Assembly: GCA_029782355.1 (NCBI GenBank) | Contig: JAKOUY010000031.1 | Span: 248,001-312,000 of the forward strand | DNA length: 64,000 nucleotides | Reading direction: 5' to 3' | Origin: Actinomycetes bacterium | Lineage (GTDB): Bacteria; Actinomycetota; Acidimicrobiia; Acidimicrobiales; Ilumatobacteraceae | Part shown: positions 1 to 7,581 of the stretch, one piece after another | Position numbering within the stretch: position 1 is the stretch's first letter | Layout of the letters: each line of letters starts with the position of its first letter | Notes under the pieces: generated by a model | Seen by the model: only the letters and a program-made list of their open reading frames with translations | What the model was told of the DNA's origin: nothing | The model's database searches: none | Program-made: the position numbers and the translations under genes

Positions 1-200
1 CCCTGCTCTCCGACCCCGAGCACGCCACCGCCGAGGCCTACGACGTCTGGCGGGAGAAGATGAACTACGGCAAGACGTACATGGGTGTCCTGCGCTCGGC
101 GTTCCTGGTGGACCCGGCCGGCTGGTTGCGCCAGGTGTGGTACCAGATCAGCCCGAAGGACACGCCCACCAAGCTGCTCGGCGCCCTGGCGGCCGGGTGA
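1..200 (+). CDS. bcp: Peroxiredoxin, Bcp/AhpC-TSA family (C-terminal part only)
   Basis: The gene enters from the left edge; the first complete codon is at position 3 and it stops with TGA at 198-200, leaving 65 residues. The fragment reads LLSDPEHATAEAYDVW and then YGKTYMGVLRSAFLVDP, which is the C-terminal half of thiol peroxidases of the bacterioferritin comigratory protein type. These reduce hydrogen peroxide and organic hydroperoxides in the cytoplasm. The peroxidatic cysteine would lie upstream, outside the window, so the catalytic subclass cannot be checked. The stop codon overlaps the start of the next gene (TGATG), so the two are probably co-translated. Confidence 0.85.
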   Translation, partial: LLSDPEHATAEAYDVWREKMNYGKTYMGVLRSAFLVDPAGWLRQVWYQISPKDTPTKLLGALAAG

Positions 201-898
201 TGGGGCGCGACGTCGAGTACACCGTCGACGGCCAGCGCTACGTCGGCTACCTGGCCGAGCCGGCCGGCACGGGCGCCCGGCCCGGTGTGCTGATCTGTCA
301 CGAGGGTCCGGGGTTGACCGACCACCCCCGCCGGCGGGCCGACCGCCTGGCCGAGGAGTTCGGCTACGTGGCCTTCGCCCTCGACTACTGGGGCGATGGC
401 CAGCCGCTGCCGGCCGACCAGGTGGGCGCCCGGCTGGGCGCCTTCATCACCGACCCGTCGCTGGCCCGACCGCGGGCGCTCGCCGGGCTCGACCAGCTGC
501 TGGCCAGTGACCGGGTCGACCCGCAGCGGGTGGCGGCCATGGGCTACTGCTTCGGTGGTTCGATGGCCATCGACCTGGCCCGCGGCGGCGCGCCGATCGT
601 CGCCGCGATCGGGTTCCACAGCGGCTTGGCGCACCCGCACGCGGCCGACGGGCGCCTGACGGCCAAGCTGCTCGTGATGATCGGCGTGCTCGACCCGATC
701 ATCCCGCCCGCCCAGCGTGCCGCCTTCGAGGCGGAGATGAACGCGGCAGGAATCGACTGGCAGATGGTCCTCTACAGCGGGGCGGCGCACAGCTTCACCA
801 ACCGCAACGCCGACCGCGACGGATACCGCTTCCACGAGCCGAGCGACCGCCGCTCGTGGCGGGCGATGGCTGACTTCCTCGCCGAGGTGTTCGCCTAG
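200..898 (+). CDS. Dienelactone hydrolase family protein
   Basis: 232-residue alpha/beta hydrolase. The nucleophile elbow is GYCFGG with Cys117, the acid is Asp165 in GVLDPIIPP and the base is His197 in GAAHSFTN. A Glu35 in the HEGPG motif matches the glutamate that activates the cysteine in dienelactone hydrolases. Family members open lactone rings in chloroaromatic catabolism, but many homologues act on other small esters, so the substrate is unknown. I chose ATG 200 because it overlaps the upstream stop by one base; the frame stays open further upstream to 137 inside the peroxiredoxin gene, but without homology. Likely cytoplasmic and co-transcribed with the peroxiredoxin. Confidence 0.88.
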   Translation: MGRDVEYTVDGQRYVGYLAEPAGTGARPGVLICHEGPGLTDHPRRRADRLAEEFGYVAFALDYWGDGQPLPADQVGARLGAFITDPSLARPRALAGLDQLLASDRVDPQRVAAMGYCFGGSMAIDLARGGAPIVAAIGFHSGLAHPHAADGRLTAKLLVMIGVLDPIIPPAQRAAFEAEMNAAGIDWQMVLYSGAAHSFTNRNADRDGYRFHEPSDRRSWRAMADFLAEVFA

Positions 899-901
899 TC
901 T
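896..901 (+). promoter_or_regulatory. Candidate -10 box of a leaderless promoter
   Basis: TAGTCT sits 8 nt before the ATG of the esterase at 910, and no Shine-Dalgarno sequence lies between. It overlaps the stop codon of the preceding hydrolase, so readthrough transcription is also possible. Confidence 0.4.
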
Positions 902-909
902 CGCCGGCC

Positions 910-1827
910 ATGACACTCGATCTGTCGGCGTCCCGGGTCCTGCAACTGCTCGAATCCCTCGGCGGACCGAAGCTCTACGAGATGACCCCCACCGAGGCCC
1001 GCCAGGCCTTCGCCCAGATGGCCGCCCTCGGCGGCGATGGTGCCGCGGTCGCCGGCGTGGCTCAGCGGGAGGTCGGCGGCGTCCCGGCATTGGTGGTCAC
1101 CCCGAACGGCGCTGGGCCCTTCCCGGTGCTGGTGTGGATCCACGGCGGCGGATGGGTGATCGGCAGCGCCAGCGAGTCGCTGGCCACGGCCCAGAACCTG
1201 GCGTCGAAGGCCGGTTGCGTGGTGGTCTCGCTGGACTACGGGCTGGCGCCGGAGCGCAAGGCCCCGGGGCCGATCGACGACTGCGCCGCCGCCGTCGGCT
1301 GGGTGCTCGACCACGCTGCCGAGCTGAGCGGCGATCCGCATCGCGTGGCGGTGGGTGGGGACTCGGCGGGCGGGCACCTCTCGGCGATGATGTCGCAGCG
1401 CTTCGGGCCTCGCCTGGTCGGCGCGCTGCTGGTCTATCCGGCCACCGACGGGACGTTGTCGCACCCGTCGATCGAGGAGAACGCCGACGGCTACCTGCTG
1501 ACCAAGGTCGACATGGAGTGGTTCGGCGGGCACTTCCTCGACGGCACCGGCCTGGCCCACGACGATCCCCGGGTGTCGCCGATCCACGCCGCCGACGACG
1601 TGCTCGCAGCCAGCCCGCCGACGCTGGTGATCACGGCCGGGTACGACCCGCTGCGCGACGAGGGCGAGGCGTACGCCGAGCGGCTTCGCTCCGTGGGCGT
1701 CGAGACCACCACCCACCGATTCCCCGGGCAGATCCATGGGTTCTTCAGCATGCCGGCGATGGTCCCCGAGGCGGTCGAGGCCGAGGACCTCGCCGCCGAG
1801 TTCCTCCGCGGCCGCTTCGGGCTCTAG
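910..1827 (+). CDS. Alpha/beta hydrolase, hormone-sensitive-lipase (esterase) family
   Basis: 305 residues. The HSL-family oxyanion motif HGGG is at 78-81, the nucleophile elbow GDSAGG at 150-155 with Ser152, the catalytic Asp246 in AGYDPLRDEG and His276 in GQIHGFF. The enzymes of this family cleave short to medium acyl esters. There is no signal peptide, so it is probably cytoplasmic. It follows the dienelactone hydrolase by 11 bp and ends in a hairpin shared with the convergent next gene. Natural substrate unknown. Confidence 0.9.
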   Translation: MTLDLSASRVLQLLESLGGPKLYEMTPTEARQAFAQMAALGGDGAAVAGVAQREVGGVPALVVTPNGAGPFPVLVWIHGGGWVIGSASESLATAQNLASKAGCVVVSLDYGLAPERKAPGPIDDCAAAVGWVLDHAAELSGDPHRVAVGGDSAGGHLSAMMSQRFGPRLVGALLVYPATDGTLSHPSIEENADGYLLTKVDMEWFGGHFLDGTGLAHDDPRVSPIHAADDVLAASPPTLVITAGYDPLRDEGEAYAERLRSVGVETTTHRFPGQIHGFFSMPAMVPEAVEAEDLAAEFLRGRFGL

Positions 1828-1846
1828 CGCGCCGAGACGGCGCGCT
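1826..1846. terminator. Bidirectional hairpin between convergent genes
   Basis: AGCGCGCC (1826-1833), loop GAGAC, GGCGCGCT (1839-1846): a perfect 8-bp GC stem that overlaps the stop codons of both converging genes. There is no T-run on either side, so an intrinsic terminator role is likely but unproven. Confidence 0.5.
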
Positions 1847-2469
1847 CAGCCCTTGCAGTCGACGAAGGCCCACACCGCCTTGCCGCCGTGGATGTTCAAC
1901 CAGGTCTGGGCGGTGAACACGTACGGGCGCCCGTCGTCGCCTTCCACGTCGAGGGCGGCCGGGCCCGGGTCGATGCACCGCCCGTCCACCAAGCGCACGG
2001 CGTAGCGGACGACGAACCCCTCGGCCAGCGGCACGGTTCGGGTGCGCGTGTTGTTGCTGACGACCATGTACGCCGGGTTGTCGAGGATGATGTGCTGCCT
2101 GGGGTCGGCCTTGATGGCTGCAGCCTGTTCGCCCTGGTACACGCACCACAGGTCATAGGCCAGGCTGACGGCCTCGTCGGCGTTGTCGGTGGGCTGGCCG
2201 GCGTCGCTGGTGAGCTGGGTGACCTGACCGGCCCAGACGCCATCCGGGATGACCGCGGGGATCGAGGTGGTGGCGCCGCAGCCCGAGCCGCGCACCGCCT
2301 CGGTTCCCAGCTGCGGCACGGTCTGGAAGTCGACGAACGGCCAGACCACCTGGGCGGGCGGCGGGGGCACGGGCTTGGCGGCCGGCGCAGCCGCGGCGGC
2401 ACCTCCGAGGAAGCCGGAGCCGGCGGTGACGGCGAGTGCGAGGGCGGCGTGGCGTGTCCGGTGCGTCAT
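1846..2469 (-). CDS. Secreted protein of unknown function
   Basis: 207 residues with a clear Sec signal: basic start MTHRTRH, hydrophobic Ala/Leu/Val core, then an Ala-rich cleavage region near residue 28 followed by a proline-rich linker. The mature part has four cysteines (RGSGCG, LWCVYQ, GRCIDP, FVDCKG) that could form two disulfides. I recognise no domain. I prefer ATG 2469 over an in-frame ATG at 2484, because a TACCGT box lies exactly 6 nt upstream of 2469. Monocistronic and convergent with the esterase. Confidence 0.7.
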   Translation of the reverse strand: MTHRTRHAALALAVTAGSGFLGGAAAAAPAAKPVPPPPAQVVWPFVDFQTVPQLGTEAVRGSGCGATTSIPAVIPDGVWAGQVTQLTSDAGQPTDNADEAVSLAYDLWCVYQGEQAAAIKADPRQHIILDNPAYMVVSNNTRTRTVPLAEGFVVRYAVRLVDGRCIDPGPAALDVEGDDGRPYVFTAQTWLNIHGGKAVWAFVDCKG

Positions 2470-2475
2470 GGGCGA

Positions 2476-2481
2476 ACGGTA
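2476..2481 (-). promoter_or_regulatory. Candidate leaderless -10 box
   Basis: On the minus strand TACCGT is followed by 6 nt and then the ATG at 2469; no ribosome binding site is present. Confidence 0.5.
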
Positions 2482-2515
2482 CAACCGGGTCGCTCCCGAC
2501 GGGTCGCGCCCGGCA

Positions 2516-3718
2516 TCACCCAGCTTCGGGACCCGGAGGCGGAGCAGGCGCCGCCGCAGCCTTCTTCTTCGGTGGGGGGACGCCGACGGACGGTGCCCGG
2601 TCGGCCCATTCGGGCCAGCGCCGCCGGCTGACGATCGACAGCGTGCGCAGCAGCTTCATCGCCTTCTCGTCCTCCTGGGCCGGGCGGGCGATGATCGTGC
2701 CGTCAGCGATCATCCGGGTGATGACCTCCTCGCCCAACTCGGTGCGCACGATGGTCAGCGTCCAGTCGTTGTCCTCACCGATGCCGCCGGTCGAGATGTC
2801 GGCGTGCTCGGCGGAGAAGTCCGGGCAGTGCTTGCAGCCCTCGCGGGTCCAGGCGTGGCACTCCTTGAGGTCGATCTCGTGGTAGCTGCCGTCCTTCATC
2901 CAGATCTGGAACACGCCCTTGATGTTCATCTTGACCATGTCCTGCTTGGCCAGGCCGTACTTGGCCTCGAACAGCTCGGGGAAGATGGCGTCGTCGAACG
3001 TCTTCGAGCACAGCAGGCCGATGTTGAACAAGAACGGCTTGGACACCTTGCCCGCCTTGCGGTCCCACATCGTCGGCGGCGACGACGTCTGGCAGCCCAT
3101 GCCGACCAGGGCCAACCGGTTGAGCCCGGCAGCCTTGGCGTCGCGCAGCGCCAGCGGGTTGGCGCAGTAGGTGTAGCGGCTGCCGGCGGTGGCCAGGACC
3201 TCCTCGGCCGTACGCACCAGCACCGGCTTGGCCTTCCACACGTCGCCGTCCTCGACGCCCGACACCATGGCCGCCTCGATGTAGTCGTGAGCCAGCAGCC
3301 AGGTGAGCATGGCGGTGACGAATCCGCCGTCCTGGCCGCGCTGGTGCTGGGTGTCGTCGGCGGCGCGGGTTAGCAGCAGCTGGCGCCAGATGCCGCTCAT
3401 CTCGTCGGGCTCACGGACGCGGCCGAACAGGTGGGCGTCGGCGTTCGGTTCCCACGCCCGGAACCGCGGGCAGGCCCGGGTGCAGGTGGTGCAGCCCTTC
3501 TCCCCGTGGATGCAGTTGTCCGGGCCCAGCTCGTCCTCCAGGTGGAACGGTTTGTACTTGCCCTCGCGGTGTTCGTAGCCGATGACGTCGTGCGGGCAGG
3601 TCACCACGCAACCAGCGCACCCGGTGCACAGCCCGGTGGTGATCACCTCGGCGTACAGCTCCTTCCACTGCGCCGTCCAGCGACCGGCTTGGGCAGGCGT
3701 CTGCAGCGTGTCCGTCAT
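2516..3718 (-). CDS. Coenzyme F420 hydrogenase/dehydrogenase beta-subunit (FrhB) family protein
   Basis: 400 residues. An N-terminal 4Fe-4S ferredoxin motif CxxCxxCxxxCP uses Cys31, 34, 37 and 41. A second cysteine group (CIHGEKGCTTCTRACP) follows near residues 69-84. Further on come the FrhB signatures GMGCQTS, LLCSKTFD and CKHCPDFSAEHADIS. FrhB proteins move electrons between iron-sulfur clusters, FAD and F420. No hydrogenase, Fpo or other partner subunit is adjacent, so this is a stand-alone F420:ferredoxin-type oxidoreductase with unknown partner. The C-terminus ends in a Lys/Pro/Ala-rich tail. It has its own leaderless promoter. Confidence 0.85.
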   Translation of the reverse strand: MTDTLQTPAQAGRWTAQWKELYAEVITTGLCTGCAGCVVTCPHDVIGYEHREGKYKPFHLEDELGPDNCIHGEKGCTTCTRACPRFRAWEPNADAHLFGRVREPDEMSGIWRQLLLTRAADDTQHQRGQDGGFVTAMLTWLLAHDYIEAAMVSGVEDGDVWKAKPVLVRTAEEVLATAGSRYTYCANPLALRDAKAAGLNRLALVGMGCQTSSPPTMWDRKAGKVSKPFLFNIGLLCSKTFDDAIFPELFEAKYGLAKQDMVKMNIKGVFQIWMKDGSYHEIDLKECHAWTREGCKHCPDFSAEHADISTGGIGEDNDWTLTIVRTELGEEVITRMIADGTIIARPAQEDEKAMKLLRTLSIVSRRRWPEWADRAPSVGVPPPKKKAAAAPAPPPGPEAG

Positions 3719-3725
3719 AGACCCG

Positions 3726-3731
3726 ACACTA
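3726..3731 (-). promoter_or_regulatory. Candidate leaderless -10 box
   Basis: TAGTGT on the minus strand, 7 nt before the ATG at 3718. Confidence 0.5.
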
Positions 3732-3753
3732 GGCGGGGACGCTCCACGTCCAG

Positions 3754-3807
3754 CCGTTCTGTGGAGGGATAGAACGCGACGTCGCCATCCGTTCCTCCAC
3801 AGAATGG
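3754..3807. repeat. 54-bp imperfect palindrome, core shared with 33111-33150
   Basis: Left arm CCGTTCTGTGGAGG (3754-3767) pairs with CCTCCACAGAATGG (3794-3807) with one mismatch. The centre GCGAC|GTCGC (3776-3785) is itself palindromic. The middle 20 bases differ at only two positions from the middle of the palindrome at 33111-33150, while the arms are unrelated. It lies upstream of the FrhB-like gene and downstream of the MFS gene, both on the minus strand. No T-run follows. Confidence 0.75.
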
Positions 3808-3830
3808 CCAGGGGAAGGGGCGCGGCCGGG

Positions 3831-5153
3831 TCAGGAGGGCCGGGTGGCCTCGGCCCGGGCGGCTTCGATCCGGTCGGTCGTCAGGCGGGGGATGGCGTAC
3901 AGCGCGGTCAGCGCGCTGAGTGCCGCGGCCACGAACCACGGGGCGCGCAGGGCGAACTCGCGGCTGTGGCCGTGCTGGGCGACCAGCACCACTAGCCCGC
4001 CGAGCGCCGTGCCGATGGGCATCATCCCCCACCCGAAGAACCGATAGACGCTGTTGACCCGGCCGAGCAGATGGTCGGGGATGATCTGCTGGCGCAGCGA
4101 CACGGTGATCACGTTCCACACCAGCGCCGTCAACGTCTCCACCGTGAACACGACGAAGGCGATGACCCAGTGCGAGCTGAGTCCGATGATGACCGGGAGC
4201 ACCGCACCGCTGAGCAGCACGAGCGACAGTGACCGGCCGGGACCTAATCGGGTGCTGACTCGTGAGGCGATGGTCCCGCCGATCACGCCGCCGACGGCCC
4301 CGCCCATGTTGAGGATGGCGAACTCGATCGGCGAGGTCTTCAGCACCTCCTGGGCGAACAGCACCATCGTGGCGAACTGCATCGACCCGATGCCGTTGAT
4401 CAGGCCGAGGACGATGGCCAGCGTGCGCAGCAGGCGGTGGTTCCACAGCCAGCGGACCCCCTCGCGCAGCTCGGTCCGCCACGAGGCACGTGGGGTGGCA
4501 TCCGCGGCAGCCTTGGCTCGGAACTGTCCGGTCAGCAGGGCGACGAGCCCGGCCGCGGCGAAGAACGAGCCGGCGTCGACAGCGAACGGGAGGAAGAAGC
4601 TGACCGCCAGCAGCAGGCTGCCGAGGGGTGGCCCGGCGAACTGGTTGGCGATCATCTCCGCCGACCACATCCGCCCGTTGGCCCGCTCCAACTGATCGGG
4701 GCGCACCACCGACGGAAGGATCGTCTGCGCCGAGTTGTCGCGCAGCACCTCGGCACAGCCGAGCAGCAGCGCCGACGCCACCAGGACCACGTACAGCCCG
4801 ACCCGGGTTCCGGCCACCTGATCGAGGTGCTTGGGGTCGGGCAGGCCCTCACCCAGCCCGAGCACGGCGATGGCGACGCCGGCGGTCAGCAGCCCGCGCA
4901 GGACGTCCATGGTCACCATCAGCCGCCGGCGATCGACTCGGTCGGTGATCACCCCGGCCGGGAGGGTGAAGACCAGCCATGGCAGCTTCTGGGCCGCGGC
5001 GATGACCGCGATCAGCAGCGGGTTGCGGGTGATCGCCGACGCCAGCCAGGGGTAGCCGATCGCGTCGATGCCGTCGCCGAGGTTGGAGATCACGCTGGCG
5101 CTGAACACCTTGCGGTAGTTCGGCCCGAGGGCGGACCGGTCGGTGGCGGTCAT
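3831..5153 (-). CDS. MFS transporter (EntS/MFS_3-like exporter)
   Basis: 440 residues with about 12 hydrophobic segments, and the loop-2/3 motif DRVDRRRLM typical of major facilitator proteins. The start SALGPNYRKVFSASVISNLGDGI and the LERANGRMWSAEMIANQFAGPPLG segment match the EntS-like exporter subgroup. It uses the proton gradient to export a small molecule; the substrate cannot be read from sequence. Its ATG overlaps the stop of the upstream ArsR-type gene by ATGA (5150-5153), so the two form a regulator-exporter operon. A related MFS protein is encoded at 58005-59288. Confidence 0.85.
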   Translation of the reverse strand: MTATDRSALGPNYRKVFSASVISNLGDGIDAIGYPWLASAITRNPLLIAVIAAAQKLPWLVFTLPAGVITDRVDRRRLMVTMDVLRGLLTAGVAIAVLGLGEGLPDPKHLDQVAGTRVGLYVVLVASALLLGCAEVLRDNSAQTILPSVVRPDQLERANGRMWSAEMIANQFAGPPLGSLLLAVSFFLPFAVDAGSFFAAAGLVALLTGQFRAKAAADATPRASWRTELREGVRWLWNHRLLRTLAIVLGLINGIGSMQFATMVLFAQEVLKTSPIEFAILNMGGAVGGVIGGTIASRVSTRLGPGRSLSLVLLSGAVLPVIIGLSSHWVIAFVVFTVETLTALVWNVITVSLRQQIIPDHLLGRVNSVYRFFGWGMMPIGTALGGLVVLVAQHGHSREFALRAPWFVAAALSALTALYAIPRLTTDRIEAARAEATRPS

Positions 5154-5782
5154 GTCGGTTCCTTGAGAGCTGGTTCCGCCGTCGGGAACAGGCTGACGAG
5201 CAGGGCGAACACGGTGTCGCCTCCGCGGGGTGTGGTGGTGAACTCGATGGCCAGCGCCTCCAGCCGGCGGACGAACTCGGCGGCGTCCTCGACGGCGATG
5301 CGCGCATGGCGCAGGGTGGTCATCCCCGGGCCCTCGTGATCCGACGGCGCCGCGCCATACTCGGCCAGGGCGCGGGTCAGGAAGAACGTGCCCTCGCTGG
5401 GGTCGTTGTCGGCGGCCGCCGCCGGGCCGTCCTGGGGGGTGTGGAACCAGATGGTGCGAGCGGTGCGGCCCCAGAACTTCTCGGTGATCGCCCGCACCTG
5501 GCGGGTGCGGACCACCTTGACGAACCCGGCCCGCTCGAGGACCTTCAGGTGGTGCGCCACCGTCCCGTTCGGGCGGCCGACCGCCTCGGCCAGCTCCGAC
5601 GTGGTCGCCGCTCGGTCGAGCAGGAGGTGGAGGATGGCCGACCGGGTCGGATCGGCCGAGGCGCGCAGCTGGTCCGACGTCGTGGTGTGCAGGACCTCGT
5701 CGAGCTCGTAGTCGAGTTGGTGCACCGGACGTCTGCTGGCCCGGTGCCCGGCAATGTCCGGCGTTTGTCGATTGTCCGACAT
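5150..5782 (-). CDS. ArsR-type winged-helix transcriptional regulator
   Basis: 210 residues. The HTH_20/ArsR-like domain covers about residues 35-105: SADPTRSAILHLLLDR, then TTSELAEAVGRPNGTVAHHLKVLERAGFV, the recognition-helix region. The C-terminal half is probably a ligand-binding or dimerisation region; I see no metal-binding CxC motif. It precedes and overlaps an MFS exporter, so it most likely represses that operon until a ligand binds. Autoregulation is supported by an inverted repeat over its own -10 box and start codon. A downstream GTG at about 5725 is an alternative start, but the promoter spacing favours ATG 5782. Confidence 0.85.
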   Translation of the reverse strand: MSDNRQTPDIAGHRASRRPVHQLDYELDEVLHTTTSDQLRASADPTRSAILHLLLDRAATTSELAEAVGRPNGTVAHHLKVLERAGFVKVVRTRQVRAITEKFWGRTARTIWFHTPQDGPAAAADNDPSEGTFFLTRALAEYGAAPSDHEGPGMTTLRHARIAVEDAAEFVRRLEALAIEFTTTPRGGDTVFALLVSLFPTAEPALKEPT

Positions 5783-5792
5783 CTATCGGACA
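5773..5792. promoter_or_regulatory. Inverted-repeat operator over the ArsR-type gene start
   Basis: TGTCCGA (5773-5779), 6-bp spacer, TCGGACA (5786-5792), both arms perfect. It spans the start codon (5780-5782) and half of the -10 box of the regulator. An extra half site TGTCCG lies 18 bp away at 5755-5760. This geometry fits autorepression. Confidence 0.6.
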
Positions 5793-5818
5793 TTACCGGT
5801 GGCGCCAGGCGCCGTCAA
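5790..5818 (-). promoter_or_regulatory. Sigma-70-type promoter of the ArsR-MFS operon
   Basis: On the minus strand a -35 TTGACG (5813-5818), a 17-bp spacer and -10 TAATGT (5790-5795) are followed by 7 nt and the ATG. This is the clearest complete leaderless promoter in the window. Confidence 0.65.
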
Positions 5819-5834
5819 CCGGCCCCCTCGTCCT

Positions 5835-5928
5835 GCATGCGTGCGCAAACCGTCGGATGCGGAGGTCTGCGCACGCATGCAACCGGGACGCGTGCGCAAA
5901 CCGTCGGATGCGGAGGGTTGCGCACGCG
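5835..5928. repeat. Tandem pair of hairpin repeats, 51-bp period
   Basis: Two units share the 27-bp stretch from GCGTGCGCAAACC through GGATGCGGAGG (starts at 5839 and 5890). Each forms a hairpin: GCATGCGTGCGCA (5835-5847) with TGCGCACGCATGC (5868-5880), and CGCGTGCGCAA (5889-5899) with TTGCGCACGCG (5918-5928). They lie just upstream of the ArsR promoter. Only two units exist and the spacing is short, so this is not a CRISPR. Confidence 0.75.
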
Positions 5929-5938
5929 AGCGAGGGGG

Positions 5939-6112
5939 CGAGGGTGCGGGGCGGGGGCGTGCGGGGGTGGACTCGGGCGGCGCGGGGCGCGGGCGGTCGG
6001 GCGGCGCGGGTCGAGGGGCGCGGGGTGGGTGGCGAGGGTCGGGTGGGCGCGGGTCGAGGGTGCGGGGCGGGGGCGTGCGGGGGTGGACTCGGGCGGCGCG
6101 GGGCGCGGGCGG
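5939..6112. repeat. G-rich block with a 58-bp direct repeat
   Basis: Positions 5939-5996 and 6055-6112 are identical over 58 bp, and the DNA between and around them is made of similar GGGGCG/GGGTCG-like motifs. The plus strand is strongly G-rich with many runs of three to five G, so quadruplexes are conceivable. The whole gap 5783-6141 holds this block, the tandem hairpins and the ArsR promoter; I see no gene in it. Confidence 0.75.
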
Positions 6113-6141
6113 AGGGGCGCGGGTGGGGCGGCGCGGGGTGG

Positions 6142-7581
6142 TCAGCCGGCGGTGTTGCGGTCGTTGTAGTCGGTGATCAGCTCGGTGGCCTGGTCCTGCA
6201 TCTCCTGCAGGGTCGCGGCGACGTCGGCGCCGGTGAGGATCTTGGCGACTCCCTCGGCCACGGCCGTGCGCACTTCGAGCAGCGGGCCGACCACCGGGCC
6301 GGCGGAGGTGGGCGCCGCCGGGATGTCCAGCAGCTGCTGGCCGGCGACGGTGAAGCGCGGGTCGGTCAAGGCGGTCTTCAGCGGTTCGAGGGCCTGAGCG
6401 TCGGTGCGCACGGCCACGTACCCGGTGGTGGCTGCCCAGGTGGCCTGGGTCTGGGCCTGGGTCATGTACTCCAGGTACTTCCAAGCTGCGGCGACCTTGG
6501 CCGGGTCGCCGCTGTCGTTGATCCACAGCGAGGCCCCGCCCACCAGCGTGCCCTTGGCGCCGGGCCCGGGCATGGGGGCGACACCGACGTCGTCGGGCGT
6601 GATGTGTGGGAACTGCCCGCCCTTCAGGATCGTCAGCACCGACCCGATCGACGCCGAGGTGGAGATGGCCATCGCGGCCGGGTGGTCCTTGTCGGCCATG
6701 GCCAGCAGGTGGTCGGCGCCGGAGTTGTTGTCGCCCACGTAGACCGCGGTCTTGTCGGCGACCATCTGCTGGAACTGGGTGAGCAGCGTGGCCATCTCCG
6801 GGGTGGCGAAGGTGGCCTTGGTGGCCCGCGCCGTGCGCCCGTTGTCACCGTCGGTGTAGAACTGGCCGAGCTTGGCGAGCCACTGCTCGAGGAACCAGCC
6901 ACCGCCGTTGTCGAAGTTGCTGTCGATGGCGATGCCGTAGGTGGCCGCTCCGCTGTCCACCAGCTTCTTCGAATCGGCGACGACGTCGTCCAGCGTGGTG
7001 GGCGGGATGTTCGGGTCGAGGCCGGCCTTGGCGAACAGCTTCTTGTTGTACAGCAGCACCGGGTCGCTGACGTTGAACGGCAGCGACCACTGCACGCCTT
7101 CGACGCGGTATTGGGCCAGCGCCGAGGGGATGAATGCCGAGGTGTCGAAGCTCGCCGCCGTCATGCACGCACCGACCGGAACGGCGGTGTTCAGGTCGAC
7201 GATGCTGCGGACCATGTACTCGGGCAGCTGGACCACGTCCGGGCGGCTGCGCTGGTCGGCGTCCAGGAACTTGGGGATGGTGTCCTCGTAGCCGCCCTGG
7301 TTGACGTAGTTGACCTTGACCTGGGTCTGCGAGGCGTTGAACTGGTTGGTCAGGTCCTCCATGGTCTTGTTCAACAGATCGGCCTTCATCGACGACCACA
7401 CCGTGATCTCCACCGGTCCTCCGGCGCCGTCGAGCGCCGCCGGATCGCACCCGGGCAGGCCGGCGAGCGCGTCGCCGGCGCCGGCCGAGCCGGAGGGCGG
7501 GGTGGTGGCCGAGGCGGTCCCGGCCAGCAGGGCCAGGACGCAGGCGGTGAGGGTGGCGGCGGTGCGGCGAGTGCGGATCAT
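6142..7581 (-). CDS. ugpB: ABC transporter solute-binding protein, UgpB/MalE-like
   Basis: 479 residues. The signal peptide MIRTRRTAATLTACVLALLAGTA ends in AxA-like residues; a possible processing site is ASATTPP. The mature protein is a family-1 extracellular solute-binding protein (VEITVWSSMKADLLNKTMEDLTNQFN, then VYVGDNNSGADHLLAM). It captures a substrate outside the membrane for the UgpA/UgpE permeases. By operon type this may be glycerol-3-phosphate or a sugar, but specificity cannot be settled. Start ATG 7581 overlaps the permease stop (ATGA, 7578-7581); the frame is open for 248 more codons upstream, but that part is the shadow of the permease gene. Last gene of a four-gene operon. Confidence 0.85.
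   Translation of the reverse strand: MIRTRRTAATLTACVLALLAGTASATTPPSGSAGAGDALAGLPGCDPAALDGAGGPVEITVWSSMKADLLNKTMEDLTNQFNASQTQVKVNYVNQGGYEDTIPKFLDADQRSRPDVVQLPEYMVRSIVDLNTAVPVGACMTAASFDTSAFIPSALAQYRVEGVQWSLPFNVSDPVLLYNKKLFAKAGLDPNIPPTTLDDVVADSKKLVDSGAATYGIAIDSNFDNGGGWFLEQWLAKLGQFYTDGDNGRTARATKATFATPEMATLLTQFQQMVADKTAVYVGDNNSGADHLLAMADKDHPAAMAISTSASIGSVLTILKGGQFPHITPDDVGVAPMPGPGAKGTLVGGASLWINDSGDPAKVAAAWKYLEYMTQAQTQATWAATTGYVAVRTDAQALEPLKTALTDPRFTVAGQQLLDIPAAPTSAGPVVGPLLEVRTAVAEGVAKILTGADVAATLQEMQDQATELITDYNDRNTAG

Noticed and set aside
5839-5928. Tandem 27-bp repeats as a CRISPR array
   Set aside because: Only two units, 24-bp interval that is part of the hairpin, no cas genes, and repeat arms that differ between copies.
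5754-6176. Open frame of about 140 codons through the G-rich block
   Set aside because: Product is almost only Gly, Arg, Ala and Val from repeat DNA; no ribosome site or homology. GC-rich DNA keeps such frames open by chance.
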